Part shown: piece by piece, positions 17,736 to 25,239 of the stretch | Position numbering within the stretch: the first letter of the stretch is position 1 | How the letters are laid out: each line of letters begins with the position of its first letter | Origin: an uncultured Lachnospiraceae bacterium | GTDB lineage: Bacteria; Bacillota; Clostridia; Lachnospirales; Lachnospiraceae | Length of the DNA: 64,000 bases | Reading direction: 5' to 3' | Assembly (NCBI GenBank): GCA_910577955.1 | Contig: CAJTNC010000014.1 | Location: forward strand, 1 to 64,000 | Made by a program: the position numbers and the translations under genes | Notes under the pieces: model-generated | Told to the model about the DNA's origin: nothing | Seen by the model: the letters and a program-made list of their open reading frames with translations, nothing else | The model's database searches: none

Positions 17736-17867
17736 ATTGATGTAACCACTTTTAACAGATATGTTTTACGGATAGACTGCGGAAAAGCGAAAGAAGGATT
17801 CATTAGAACCGTGATGACTTTAGCATTTACTCAAAGCATTGCCAAAGCTGTTCCAAAGCTGAAATAG
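17736..17867 (+). pseudogene. Decayed 3' end of an unknown gene
   Basis: In the 441-base gap after the tRNA, one plus-strand frame is open from 17736 to a TAG at 17865-17867 and reads like real protein: DVTTFNRYVLRIDCGKAK, then EGFIRTVMTLAFTQSIAKA. It has no start codon and is cut by a TGA in front, while another frame just upstream (17709-17743) gives NRAGRTETELM, which could be the preceding piece before a frameshift. The coding end runs into a 25-bp hairpin. The family is not recognised. The rest of the gap (17462-17735) shows nothing that I can support. Confidence 0.35.
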
Positions 17868-17902
17868 ATCATTAGAACAGCTTTGGAGCAGCTTTGGCAA
17901 TG
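17837..17902. terminator. Long 25-bp hairpin terminator between converging genes
   Basis: Arms 17837-17861 and 17878-17902 pair at 24 of 25 positions around a 16-base loop. On the plus strand the hairpin is followed by TTATTTTTT, so it can terminate the decayed plus-strand gene. It also sits directly after the stop codon of the minus-strand AlbA_2 gene. Each arm contains a near tandem repeat of CCAAAGCTG. Confidence 0.65.
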
Positions 17903-19234
17903 TTATTTTTTGATTTCCCAATATCCAAATCGTTTTCCGCCTTTACGTTCTATTTTTCCCTCATTCACCAATTCTTTCACATTTTTTTGAATGTGTGTCC
18001 TTGTTTCGTTAAAAGCTTCCTGCAGCTCCTTTTGCGTTGCTGCCGGTTGATTTTGTAAATATTCCACTATTTTAGTTTTTAACGCTGTATCTTCAGCTTT
18101 AGAATCCGGCTTTGAAAATTGTTTGCCAAATATTGAAACAGCAGCTAACTTTATCATAATATCTTCTGAATGTACCACATATTCTGGCTGTAAAGTTCCG
18201 TATTCGTTACACACTTCAAAGATTTTTTGAATCCCTCGTCCCCAGCTTTCAATGTAGCCTGCTCTAAAAAACGCTCTCGCAATTTTGGGATTATATGGTC
18301 GGGATTGATGCCTTTGCAGCAGGGAATCCATCGTCCAATCGGATGGGAATACGCATTCATTACTAATATACATTGCATCGTCTTCAATACGAACTTGTAT
18401 CGGTATTCCGGCACTCCAACGGGAATGCACAAGTGCATTATAAAGCGCCTCTCTCACTGCGTCTTTTGGAAAAGGATATGTTTCTACTCTAGTTAAATTG
18501 TCATAAGTAACAGGCGCCTTTAAATATTTCAAATAAATCAATTCCATTACACGTTCAGCCTGCATAAATAGCGATCCTATTACTTCATCTTGATACTGCA
18601 AATCAGAACCCTTACCAAATTTTCCGATTCTTGTATAAGTTCCAAACATCCATTTTTGTGGTGTCCGATGGAAAAGAAGCACCGCAGCTCTGGTAAGTTT
18701 TCCATCTTTCAGCAAATCCAAACTGTCCAGAAGTTCTGCGTTACTCATATTTAAATCATCTTTCGTCATACGTTTGCTCCGGACTGCTTCCCGGCGAAAA
18801 ATATCAAAACTTTCTTTATCTAAATCTTCTACAGCCACTCCTTCAATTACAGAATCCTCCCACCTTATACCGGTTTTTGAGGATATAAATTCTGTTAAAG
18901 CGGTACCCCGCAATACTTGTTTCGTACTGCCGCTTCGAAAATGATATTCGCCCTTATAACTAATCGGATAACTACTGGGACTTACAATAATCTCAATATA
19001 TTCCAAATCATTTTTTGAAAGCAGATTCACATCTGCAAGAAACCCCAAATTTGTTTGAATCTTATTCGGTATTTCTTCCAAGAGCCTTTTACCATTCTGC
19101 ACGCCAACGACTTTTCCCGCATCATCTACACCAATATAAATACTGCCTCCTTGAGCATTAGCAAATCCGCATATCCATTTCAGATATTCGTCGCGCCACG
19201 ATTCTTTCCATTCAATATTCTGGCTTTCTGCCAT
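17903..19234 (-). CDS. AlbA_2 (Schlafen-type) DNA/nucleic-acid-binding protein with C-terminal ATPase and winged helix
   Basis: 443 residues from the ATG at 19234 (AGGAGG 10 bases upstream). The N-terminal AlbA_2 domain shows the usual QNIEWKESW and GFANAQGGSIYIGVDDAGKVVG patterns. The middle carries a GHKL-type ATP-binding domain (DAVREALYNALVHSRWS, then ARAFFRAGYIESWGRGIQKI). The C-terminus is a winged helix (KIVEYLQNQPAATQKELQEAF). This is the COG2865 architecture. Family members act as regulators, and several lie in mobile or defence regions. Here the gene sits alone between decayed gene pieces near a tRNA, which hints at acquisition by transfer. Confidence 0.88.
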   Translation of the reverse strand: MAESQNIEWKESWRDEYLKWICGFANAQGGSIYIGVDDAGKVVGVQNGKRLLEEIPNKIQTNLGFLADVNLLSKNDLEYIEIIVSPSSYPISYKGEYHFRSGSTKQVLRGTALTEFISSKTGIRWEDSVIEGVAVEDLDKESFDIFRREAVRSKRMTKDDLNMSNAELLDSLDLLKDGKLTRAAVLLFHRTPQKWMFGTYTRIGKFGKGSDLQYQDEVIGSLFMQAERVMELIYLKYLKAPVTYDNLTRVETYPFPKDAVREALYNALVHSRWSAGIPIQVRIEDDAMYISNECVFPSDWTMDSLLQRHQSRPYNPKIARAFFRAGYIESWGRGIQKIFEVCNEYGTLQPEYVVHSEDIMIKLAAVSIFGKQFSKPDSKAEDTALKTKIVEYLQNQPAATQKELQEAFNETRTHIQKNVKELVNEGKIERKGGKRFGYWEIKK

Positions 19235-19248
19235 AAACAAAGTACCTC

Positions 19249-19400
19249 CTAGTTATCTCCTTCTGCAATATCCCTCGTTATCCTGTAATACGATAATATT
19301 TCAAGGATTTCCGGGTCAGTACACTCATCATCTTCCTCTTTAAATTTATTCAGGGGAATGCAAGTCGTTCTCTAAGATTTTGGTCATATTTTCTCCGCAT
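19249..19400 (-). pseudogene. Small frameshifted gene just upstream of the AlbA_2 gene
   Basis: An ATG at 19400 opens MRRKYDQNLRERLAFP and then stops at TGA. In the next frame the sequence goes on as LNKFKEEDDECTDPEILEIL and ends IAEGDN with TAG at 19249-19251, inside the ribosome binding site of the AlbA_2 gene. Joined at the CCCC run the two parts give a sensible 50-residue acidic protein. It could be a disrupted gene, a sequencing error or a slippage site. The family is unknown. No other feature is seen in the gap 19252-19466. Confidence 0.4.
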
Positions 19401-19466
19401 ACTTTTCTAAAGAAAATTTAATCACAAATCTGTGAATTTATCAACATTTATGTTTTCCCACAATTT

Positions 19467-21011
19467 TTACAGTTCCCTCTCATGTTCGTCCCGATATTTC
19501 TGGATCGAGTCCCAGAGTCCGTCCAGCGATTCGATGGTCTTACAGTACAATCTGTACTTCTCATCGTAAACTGCCGCCCGCCCTGAGTCAGGCAGCACAG
19601 GCTCAGAGATCCGGCACATTTTCTTTGCCGCCTCTTTGATATCCTTGTAAGCGCCGCAGGCCGCCGCCCCGATCAGCGCGCAGCCGAAAGCTCCCGTCTC
19701 GTTCACCTGCACGCTCTCCACAGGCAGTTTCATCACATCCGCAAACATCTGTGTCCACATCCCGGAGCGGGCCGCGCCTCCGGCCAGACGAATAGATTCC
19801 GGCGGCGTCTCACGGGTTTTTAGCAGCTTTTCCAGATGATATCTGTGGCTGAACGCCACCCCCTCATAGACGCTGCGAAGCAAGTGCTTTCTCGTATGGA
19901 AATTACTGATCCCCACAAAGCTGCCGCCCGCGTTCGGATGCACGTTGCTGGCCATCAAAAACGGCAGATAGACCGGACAAAACTGCTCCGGCGGAATTTC
20001 CTCCACCCACTCGTTCATCTGCTCGTAAATATTCTTTCCGCTCTCTTTACACGCCTCCCGCACCTCCGGCAGCAGATTTTTCATAAACCACTCGTTATTT
20101 CCCGCCGACGTAGGACTGCATTCTTCCACCAGATAGTATTCAGGGAGACAGAAGAAGGAATTCATCATCACGCTGCCGTCCATGACCGGTTTTTTCCCGA
20201 TATACTCGTTGATGCTCCATGTGCCCGCTATCATGCACAAATTTTTCTCGTCCGTGACCCCCACGGCCACCGCACAGGCATCGATATCGAAGGCGCCGCC
20301 CGCCACCGGCGTTCCTGCTCTGAGCCCTGTCTTTTCCGCAGCTTCTTTTGTCACGGTTCCGCAGATATCCGTGGAATACCTAAGAGGCGGCAGCTTTTCC
20401 ATACATTCCGAAAGCCCGAACAATTCAAGCAGTTCCGGATCATACTCCCCCGTGTGCAGATTGACAAAATTGCATCCCGAATAGTCCGTGCGCTCCGCAA
20501 AAGCTTCGCCCGTCAGGCGAAAACGCACATAATCCTTGCAGGCAAAGATCCATTTTGTCTTTTCTAAGGTCTCAGGCTCATTATCCTTTAACCAGGCAAG
20601 CAGCGACACCGGCTGGCTGCTCAATATATGCTGGCAGGATCTGGCAAATACTTTCTCCTCCGTCCCGTCCTTTTTCCATTTCACCGGATAACTCCACGCG
20701 CGGTTGTCCGTGGAAATGATGCCGTTTCTCACAGGCTTTCCGTCTTTTCCCCAAAGATACAGACCTTTTCCGTGGCCGCAGACAGCGACGCAGGCGATCT
20801 CTTCTCCTCTGGCGCCCGCCTTTTCCAATGCCTTTTTTATCACAAGACAGTTGGCTTCCCACATTTCCTCCATATCCCGCTCGGTAAATCCGGATTTAGG
20901 CACAAACATCTGCGTATCCGTCCCCACCGCCGCAAGTTCTCTTCCGTTCTCATCAAAAACAGCCGCTTTCGTCGCGGTCCCGCCGTTATCCAGTCCAAGA
21001 TAGTACATCAT
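19467..21011 (-). CDS. FGGY-family carbohydrate kinase, L-xylulokinase-like
   Basis: 514 residues. Two FGGY domains: N-terminal phosphate loop YYLGLDNGGTATKAAVFD (residues 3-20) and C-terminal RLAGGAARSGMWTQMFADV, with GAFGCALIGAAACGAY after it. The kinase phosphorylates a pentulose or similar sugar with ATP in the cytosol. The segment CGHGKGLYLWGKDGKPVR and the YhcH/YiaL partner nearby recall the lyxK/yiaP type, hence L-xylulose or a relative as best guess. It is the last gene of the catabolic cluster that starts at the dehydrogenase near 32.9 kb. Confidence 0.9.
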   Translation of the reverse strand: MMYYLGLDNGGTATKAAVFDENGRELAAVGTDTQMFVPKSGFTERDMEEMWEANCLVIKKALEKAGARGEEIACVAVCGHGKGLYLWGKDGKPVRNGIISTDNRAWSYPVKWKKDGTEEKVFARSCQHILSSQPVSLLAWLKDNEPETLEKTKWIFACKDYVRFRLTGEAFAERTDYSGCNFVNLHTGEYDPELLELFGLSECMEKLPPLRYSTDICGTVTKEAAEKTGLRAGTPVAGGAFDIDACAVAVGVTDEKNLCMIAGTWSINEYIGKKPVMDGSVMMNSFFCLPEYYLVEECSPTSAGNNEWFMKNLLPEVREACKESGKNIYEQMNEWVEEIPPEQFCPVYLPFLMASNVHPNAGGSFVGISNFHTRKHLLRSVYEGVAFSHRYHLEKLLKTRETPPESIRLAGGAARSGMWTQMFADVMKLPVESVQVNETGAFGCALIGAAACGAYKDIKEAAKKMCRISEPVLPDSGRAAVYDEKYRLYCKTIESLDGLWDSIQKYRDEHEREL

Positions 21012-21057
21012 AGGCCACCCCCTTTTCCTCTTTTCCGGTTCTTCCGTCTTTTTCTTT

Positions 21058-22254
21058 TTATTCTACCATTTTTTCCCTGTGAGGAACAGTGGATTTCTGC
21101 ACTGCAGTAACCGCCGCCGCATAAACTATCCCGAGAAACAGCGTAATGCCGATGCAGACATATAACCGGCCTGCCACAGCGCTTTTGCCCGTGATCCGGA
21201 GGGCTGCTCCGGACAGAAGCGGCGACAGAAACGTTCCCAGATTGCCGCCTGCCAACATCACCGCCGCCCCAAAAGCCGCCTGAGTCGGATTCACTTCTCT
21301 TGTGACCTGCATCATACACTGGGGCATAGTAAACGTGATCGCCGAACCGGATATCAAACACCCCATCAACAAAAAGGGCAGCGATCTGCCTCCCACGATT
21401 CCGACTATCCCGACGCACAGGCACACAAATCCGAGGGGTATCGTATACAGATGCAAATACCGGTCCACCTTTCCAAAGATCGTTCCTGCCAAAACTCCCC
21501 CGAGGAGGCTGACCGCGGAAGCCACCCCTGCCGTCGCCGCATTTCCGATGCCGTTTTCCGAAATGAACATGGAAAGATTCGTGGGCACCGCGTTAAAACA
21601 GAACAGAAACAGCGACCCGGTAAAAGCATATCCGAACAGCCTTCCGCTAATCTGTATCTTTTGTTCTTCCCGATACCTTTGTCCTTCCTGCCCTTTCTTC
21701 CCCGGAACAAACAACAGACAGCAGACAAACCCGGGAACAACCAACAGAAGTACGGCATAATTCAGATACCATGCCGCGGATGCAAGCACACCGCCCGCAA
21801 GACTCATCGCCATCGCGCCGAAGCTGTTGGCCGCAGACTGAATCCCCATCAGATCCGCCTTTTTCGGTCCGTCAAAATAGTCCGTGAGCAGCGAGATCGC
21901 AAGGGCACACACAAGTCCCATACCGATCCCCAAAAGAGAAGACCATACCCGCAAAATCCCCATGCTCCCATGAAACAGCACGGGCAGGATCCCCGCCGTT
22001 ATCATGCACAGACAGCCCGTGCAGATCAATGCTTTTTTGGAAAACCGTCTCAACAGCCAAGCAGAGAACAGGGATAACACCAACACAAATATCCCCGACA
22101 TCGTCATCAAAAACTGAACGCTCTCCGCGGAAGCCCCGGGGAACGCTTCACTGACCCCGGACATCATCGGCGCAAGCCCTGTGGGCGCCATCTGCATCAG
22201 AGACAGCAAAAGAACCGTCACCGCGATCATTCTTTTGTTCACACTCTTCTCCAC
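21058..22254 (-). CDS. MFS transporter
   Basis: 398 residues with about 12 hydrophobic helices, typical of a 12-helix major facilitator permease. The loop after helix 2 has AWLLRRFSKKALICTG, a weak version of the RxxxR motif. It lies 46 bases before the kinase gene and 10 bases after the YhcH/YiaL gene, so it belongs to the catabolic operon. It may import a monosaccharide, complementing the ABC importer encoded further upstream. The substrate cannot be read from sequence. Confidence 0.88.
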   Translation of the reverse strand: MEKSVNKRMIAVTVLLLSLMQMAPTGLAPMMSGVSEAFPGASAESVQFLMTMSGIFVLVLSLFSAWLLRRFSKKALICTGCLCMITAGILPVLFHGSMGILRVWSSLLGIGMGLVCALAISLLTDYFDGPKKADLMGIQSAANSFGAMAMSLAGGVLASAAWYLNYAVLLLVVPGFVCCLLFVPGKKGQEGQRYREEQKIQISGRLFGYAFTGSLFLFCFNAVPTNLSMFISENGIGNAATAGVASAVSLLGGVLAGTIFGKVDRYLHLYTIPLGFVCLCVGIVGIVGGRSLPFLLMGCLISGSAITFTMPQCMMQVTREVNPTQAAFGAAVMLAGGNLGTFLSPLLSGAALRITGKSAVAGRLYVCIGITLFLGIVYAAAVTAVQKSTVPHREKMVE

Positions 22255-22264
22255 AACTTTTCCC

Positions 22265-22714
22265 TCACACTTTCACAACAATTTTTCTGACAGTGCACCG
22301 TTTATCTGTCATACAGTTCGGTCTGTGCGCATCCGTAGGCGGAACGATCACGAAATCGCCGTCGCGAAGCAGAGCGCCGCCGTGTTTCGGAGGATTCCGA
22401 TAGTATTGGATATCATCCTCTTCGCTGTACTCCCCGTCCGGAATCAGTCCTTTGGCCGGCACGATCCCGACAAATTCTTCTCCCTTTACAACAAACTGAA
22501 TATCAAAATAATCCCTGTGTGTCTCAAATCTTCTGGTCTCCTCCGGATCTGTCGTATATTCCTGAATTTTTGCCAGAACACCCTCCGCCACCGGAATTTC
22601 CGTTCCCGGCGTCAGGGACATCAGATCCGTCTTCGTCAAAAACTCAAAGGCTTGGCGAAAGCGTTCTCCCGCATAGTCATATTTTTTGATATCATTCAAA
22701 TTGCATGTGATCAT
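22265..22714 (-). CDS. YhcH/YjgK/YiaL (DUF386) family protein
   Basis: 149 residues, matching the full length of this cupin-like family. Typical stretches: DIQFVVKGEEFVGI, then EEDDIQYYRNPPKHGG and VPPTDAHRPNCM with metal-binding His and Glu. E. coli members lie in sugar acid or L-lyxose/ascorbate-related operons (yiaL beside lyxK), and some act on N-glycolylneuraminate or are thought to be sugar isomerases or mutarotases. The pairing with a LyxK-like kinase here repeats the yia arrangement. Confidence 0.88.
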   Translation of the reverse strand: MITCNLNDIKKYDYAGERFRQAFEFLTKTDLMSLTPGTEIPVAEGVLAKIQEYTTDPEETRRFETHRDYFDIQFVVKGEEFVGIVPAKGLIPDGEYSEEDDIQYYRNPPKHGGALLRDGDFVIVPPTDAHRPNCMTDKRCTVRKIVVKV

Positions 22715-22739
22715 CTTATTTCATTCCTCTCTTTTCTTT

Positions 22740-23507
22740 TTATTCCGGCAGTTTTTTCGGCACAGGTTCCGGCACTCTGTCCGGACCGTACTGCCAATGC
22801 TCCGTGCTTGGGCCGCTTGGCAGATTTTCTCCGTGTGACTGAGGCGGCAGGGGTTTTGACGACTCAAATAAGGATTCCAGCCACATGCCGTCCGTCATAA
22901 GCCTCTCTCCCGCGTAGCGCACCCAGTCTCTGTCATAGGGACAGCGGAAATATTCGCTGACATGGAGATGCAGTATCTTCCACACTCCGTCTTCCAAAAC
23001 AAAATCCACATCATATTTCTGCAGTAAAATTTCCGCCCGGTAACGCCTGCCGTCCGGCGTTATGCTCGAGAGCAATGCCCTCCTGCCATCCGCCCGATCC
23101 GGCGGGGCTGTCCCCAGATCACCGGCATCCGTCTCCGTCAAAAAAGCCATCCAAAGTCCTCTCGCCCGCTCTCCGCTTTGCGAGACTTCCAACAAAGGCG
23201 TCGAAAACGACAGTGTTGTCATCTTTCCGGGGACAGCCTTTTTATTGTAGAATGTCTCCACTTTCCAGCGCTCTTTGTATACGCCGGAGGCGCCGTATTC
23301 CAAGCTTGCCTCATCGCTCTTTGTCCATAGATCCGTCAGGATCCTTTCTTTCAGGTCCGCACCGCAGTAAAAAGCGTAGCGCCCCATAAGATCGGCTATA
23401 GCTATCCTTGCTTCCGACTGCCTCGCCTTCTCTTCCAATCTCAAGATCCGCTCTTCTACAGACTTTTCCGCTCCCTTATTTTCCATCATCGTCTCTTCCG
23501 TTTTCAT
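22740..23507 (-). CDS. SnoaL/NTF2-like protein
   Basis: 255 residues; GGGAGG stands 8 bases before the ATG. After an N-terminal coiled stretch (about 15-45, VEERILRLEEKARQSEARIA) comes a cone-fold domain of the SnoaL-like type (DLMGRYAFYCGADLKERILTDLW ... with a C-terminal VWKILHLHVSEYFRCPYDRDW). Such proteins are small hydratases, isomerases or dehydratases, or lack enzyme activity. The extra N-terminal coil and a Pro-rich C-terminus make it longer than usual. It lies between the lactonase and YhcH/YiaL genes, which suggests a step on a sugar-derived lactone or glycoside. Confidence 0.7.
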   Translation of the reverse strand: MKTEETMMENKGAEKSVEERILRLEEKARQSEARIAIADLMGRYAFYCGADLKERILTDLWTKSDEASLEYGASGVYKERWKVETFYNKKAVPGKMTTLSFSTPLLEVSQSGERARGLWMAFLTETDAGDLGTAPPDRADGRRALLSSITPDGRRYRAEILLQKYDVDFVLEDGVWKILHLHVSEYFRCPYDRDWVRYAGERLMTDGMWLESLFESSKPLPPQSHGENLPSGPSTEHWQYGPDRVPEPVPKKLPE

Positions 23508-23523
23508 CCCCTCATCCTCCCTG

Positions 23524-24564
23524 TCAGACGTCCATTCTTCCGCTTACGGCTACGGCCGCGGGCGAAGGGATCGCTGTCCTCCCTCCCGCTTTTGCAAGGG
23601 CGCCGTTTTCATAATCGATCTCATGTACGCTGATCTCGTCGGAATGCTGCAGGGCCGCCACAACTATTCTTCCGTCTCCGGAAATGTGAAAATCTCTCGG
23701 TCCCTTTCCGGGCAGTTCCGCAATACTTTTTCTCTCAAGCGTTCCGTCCGTTTTTCTCTCAAACACCGTAATGGAATTTGTTGTGCGGTTCGCCGCAAGC
23801 AAAAGTCTTCCGTCAGGCGTCGCCCGCAGGGTACTGGTTGCGACCGGTCCCATGTAAGTTTCCTCCATCACCGATATTTTCTGTATCAGCCGCAGTCCCC
23901 CACCCTTTGACAAGTGTTCCTCAAAGACATAGATATCGTCCGGCATCTGCATCATAGCGTATATATACTTTCCGCAGGTCTCAAAATACCGCGGAAAAGG
24001 CTTGTTCGGAAATTCATAGGATGTGACCCGCTCCCCGTCTTCGGCGCGGTAGATCACAAGGGCGCACTCCGCCAAAGAAATAACGCCGATATATTTCTCT
24101 CCCACAGGAGCCACACAGTGCAGCGCCTTCCAGCCTGCATCTGCGGGCGGTTCCACCACAAGCCTTGCAGGCAGCAGCGCCCCCTCCTCCGACACCGGGA
24201 ATGCGGTCCATGTCCCGCAGTAAAAATTGCAGGCGTAGACATTCTCGCAGGCTTCATCTACCGCGGCACAACAGGTCCGCTGTCCGAAACTTCTCTGACC
24301 TCCAAGCTTTGTAAGCCTGCCGTCCCCCTCTATCCGGTATGCCGATACTCCTCCGTCCGCATACCCGTCGAAGGTCATCCCCTCACTGACCGCATAGAGA
24401 AACCTTTCCGATTTATCAAGCGCCACGCCTCCGGCATTGTAAGCCTGTGCCGCTGCCGTCACTTCCGCTTCCAGGGATTCCCCATCAATGCGGACCGTGT
24501 ATATCCCCTGACTGCCCCTGACGGAATTTGTTCCGATATAGGCCTGATAATATGATTTTTTCAT
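23524..24564 (-). CDS. Lactonase family protein (6-phosphogluconolactonase-like seven-bladed propeller)
   Basis: 346 residues from the ATG at 24564, which overlaps the stop of the preceding gene as ATGA; AAGGG lies 7 bases upstream. Start MKKSYYQAYIGTNSVRGSQG and blade ends such as LRATPDGRLLLAANRTTNSI and GKGPRDFHISGDGRIVVAA are typical for the YbhE-type lactonase family. These enzymes open sugar lactones in the cytosol. With the dehydrogenase and kinase of the cluster it could form a short oxidation-hydrolysis path for a sugar. Confidence 0.85.
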   Translation of the reverse strand: MKKSYYQAYIGTNSVRGSQGIYTVRIDGESLEAEVTAAAQAYNAGGVALDKSERFLYAVSEGMTFDGYADGGVSAYRIEGDGRLTKLGGQRSFGQRTCCAAVDEACENVYACNFYCGTWTAFPVSEEGALLPARLVVEPPADAGWKALHCVAPVGEKYIGVISLAECALVIYRAEDGERVTSYEFPNKPFPRYFETCGKYIYAMMQMPDDIYVFEEHLSKGGGLRLIQKISVMEETYMGPVATSTLRATPDGRLLLAANRTTNSITVFERKTDGTLERKSIAELPGKGPRDFHISGDGRIVVAALQHSDEISVHEIDYENGALAKAGGRTAIPSPAAVAVSGRMDV

Positions 24565-25160
24565 TCTGTTTCCCTTCTTTTCCAATGTTCTTGATGTATC
24601 ACCGCACCGTACCGGTTACGGATCACATATTCCGTTCTCATCTCCGCGATCCACAGCCCAAGCGAAAGCCCAAGCATCGCCAGCCAGAAAGCCGCCACAG
24701 CCGCTTCCTTCCCCATATCCTGAGAGGAAGCGGTCTTCACCAGAAAGATGCCGTGCCATACAAAATTCAGACCCGCAAGGACGGCAGTAAAAAATCCGCC
24801 GAATTTGACCATCATGGAGGTCTCCGCATAGTCCGCCCTTGTCATGATCTTCTTTTTCCACAGGCCGCAGACACAGCCGCAGCATAACACAAACAAAGGA
24901 ATCACGGCAATGACGCCAAAGGCCGGCAGCGCTCCTTCTATGTTGCTCTGCGTATCCTGCAGATTGGCCAGAAGAAAAAGCGCCATGCAGCAAACCGACG
25001 CCCAAGCGGACAGCAGCTTTTTTCTCCGATACTTCTTCTCCGTCATGGAGACACAGTAGGTATTGCCGATATAAACTAACTCTCTTTTGATCTTTCCTTC
25101 CTGATCTTCGGTCTCCTGTATCTCATAATCCTGAAAATATTTTTTTGAACGTATTTTCAC
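24561..25160 (-). CDS. Four-helix membrane protein of unknown function
   Basis: 199 residues, GTG start with AAGGA 8 bases upstream. After a charged N-terminal part (1-55, MKIRSKKYFQDYEIQE) four hydrophobic helices follow at about 58-75, 85-112, 122-145 and 160-178. A short cytoplasmic tail ends the protein. No family recognised. It is translationally coupled to the downstream lactonase gene (ATGA overlap) and follows the binding-protein gene by 79 bases, so it belongs to the catabolic operon. Confidence 0.7.
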   Translation of the reverse strand: MKIRSKKYFQDYEIQETEDQEGKIKRELVYIGNTYCVSMTEKKYRRKKLLSAWASVCCMALFLLANLQDTQSNIEGALPAFGVIAVIPLFVLCCGCVCGLWKKKIMTRADYAETSMMVKFGGFFTAVLAGLNFVWHGIFLVKTASSQDMGKEAAVAAFWLAMLGLSLGLWIAEMRTEYVIRNRYGAVIHQEHWKRRETE

Positions 25161-25183
25161 AAGAACATTCCTTTCTTATGGCA

Positions 25184-25214
25184 AACGGCCCGGCTCTGAA
25201 AAAGCCGAACCGTT
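25184..25214. terminator. Hairpin between binding-protein gene and membrane-protein gene
   Basis: Arms AACGGCCCGGCT and AGCCGAACCGTT form a 12-bp stem with two G-T pairs. On the minus strand it follows the binding-protein stop and lacks a good T-run; on the plus strand a T-rich run follows. It may only partly stop transcription, or stabilise the mRNA of the binding protein. Confidence 0.4.
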
Positions 25215-25239
25215 TTCTCTTTTTTTCCGGATATCCCGG

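Noticed and set aside
17388..19467. tRNA-Val as attachment site of an integrated element
   Set aside because: No repeat of the tRNA 3' end and no integrase gene could be found in the following 2 kb.
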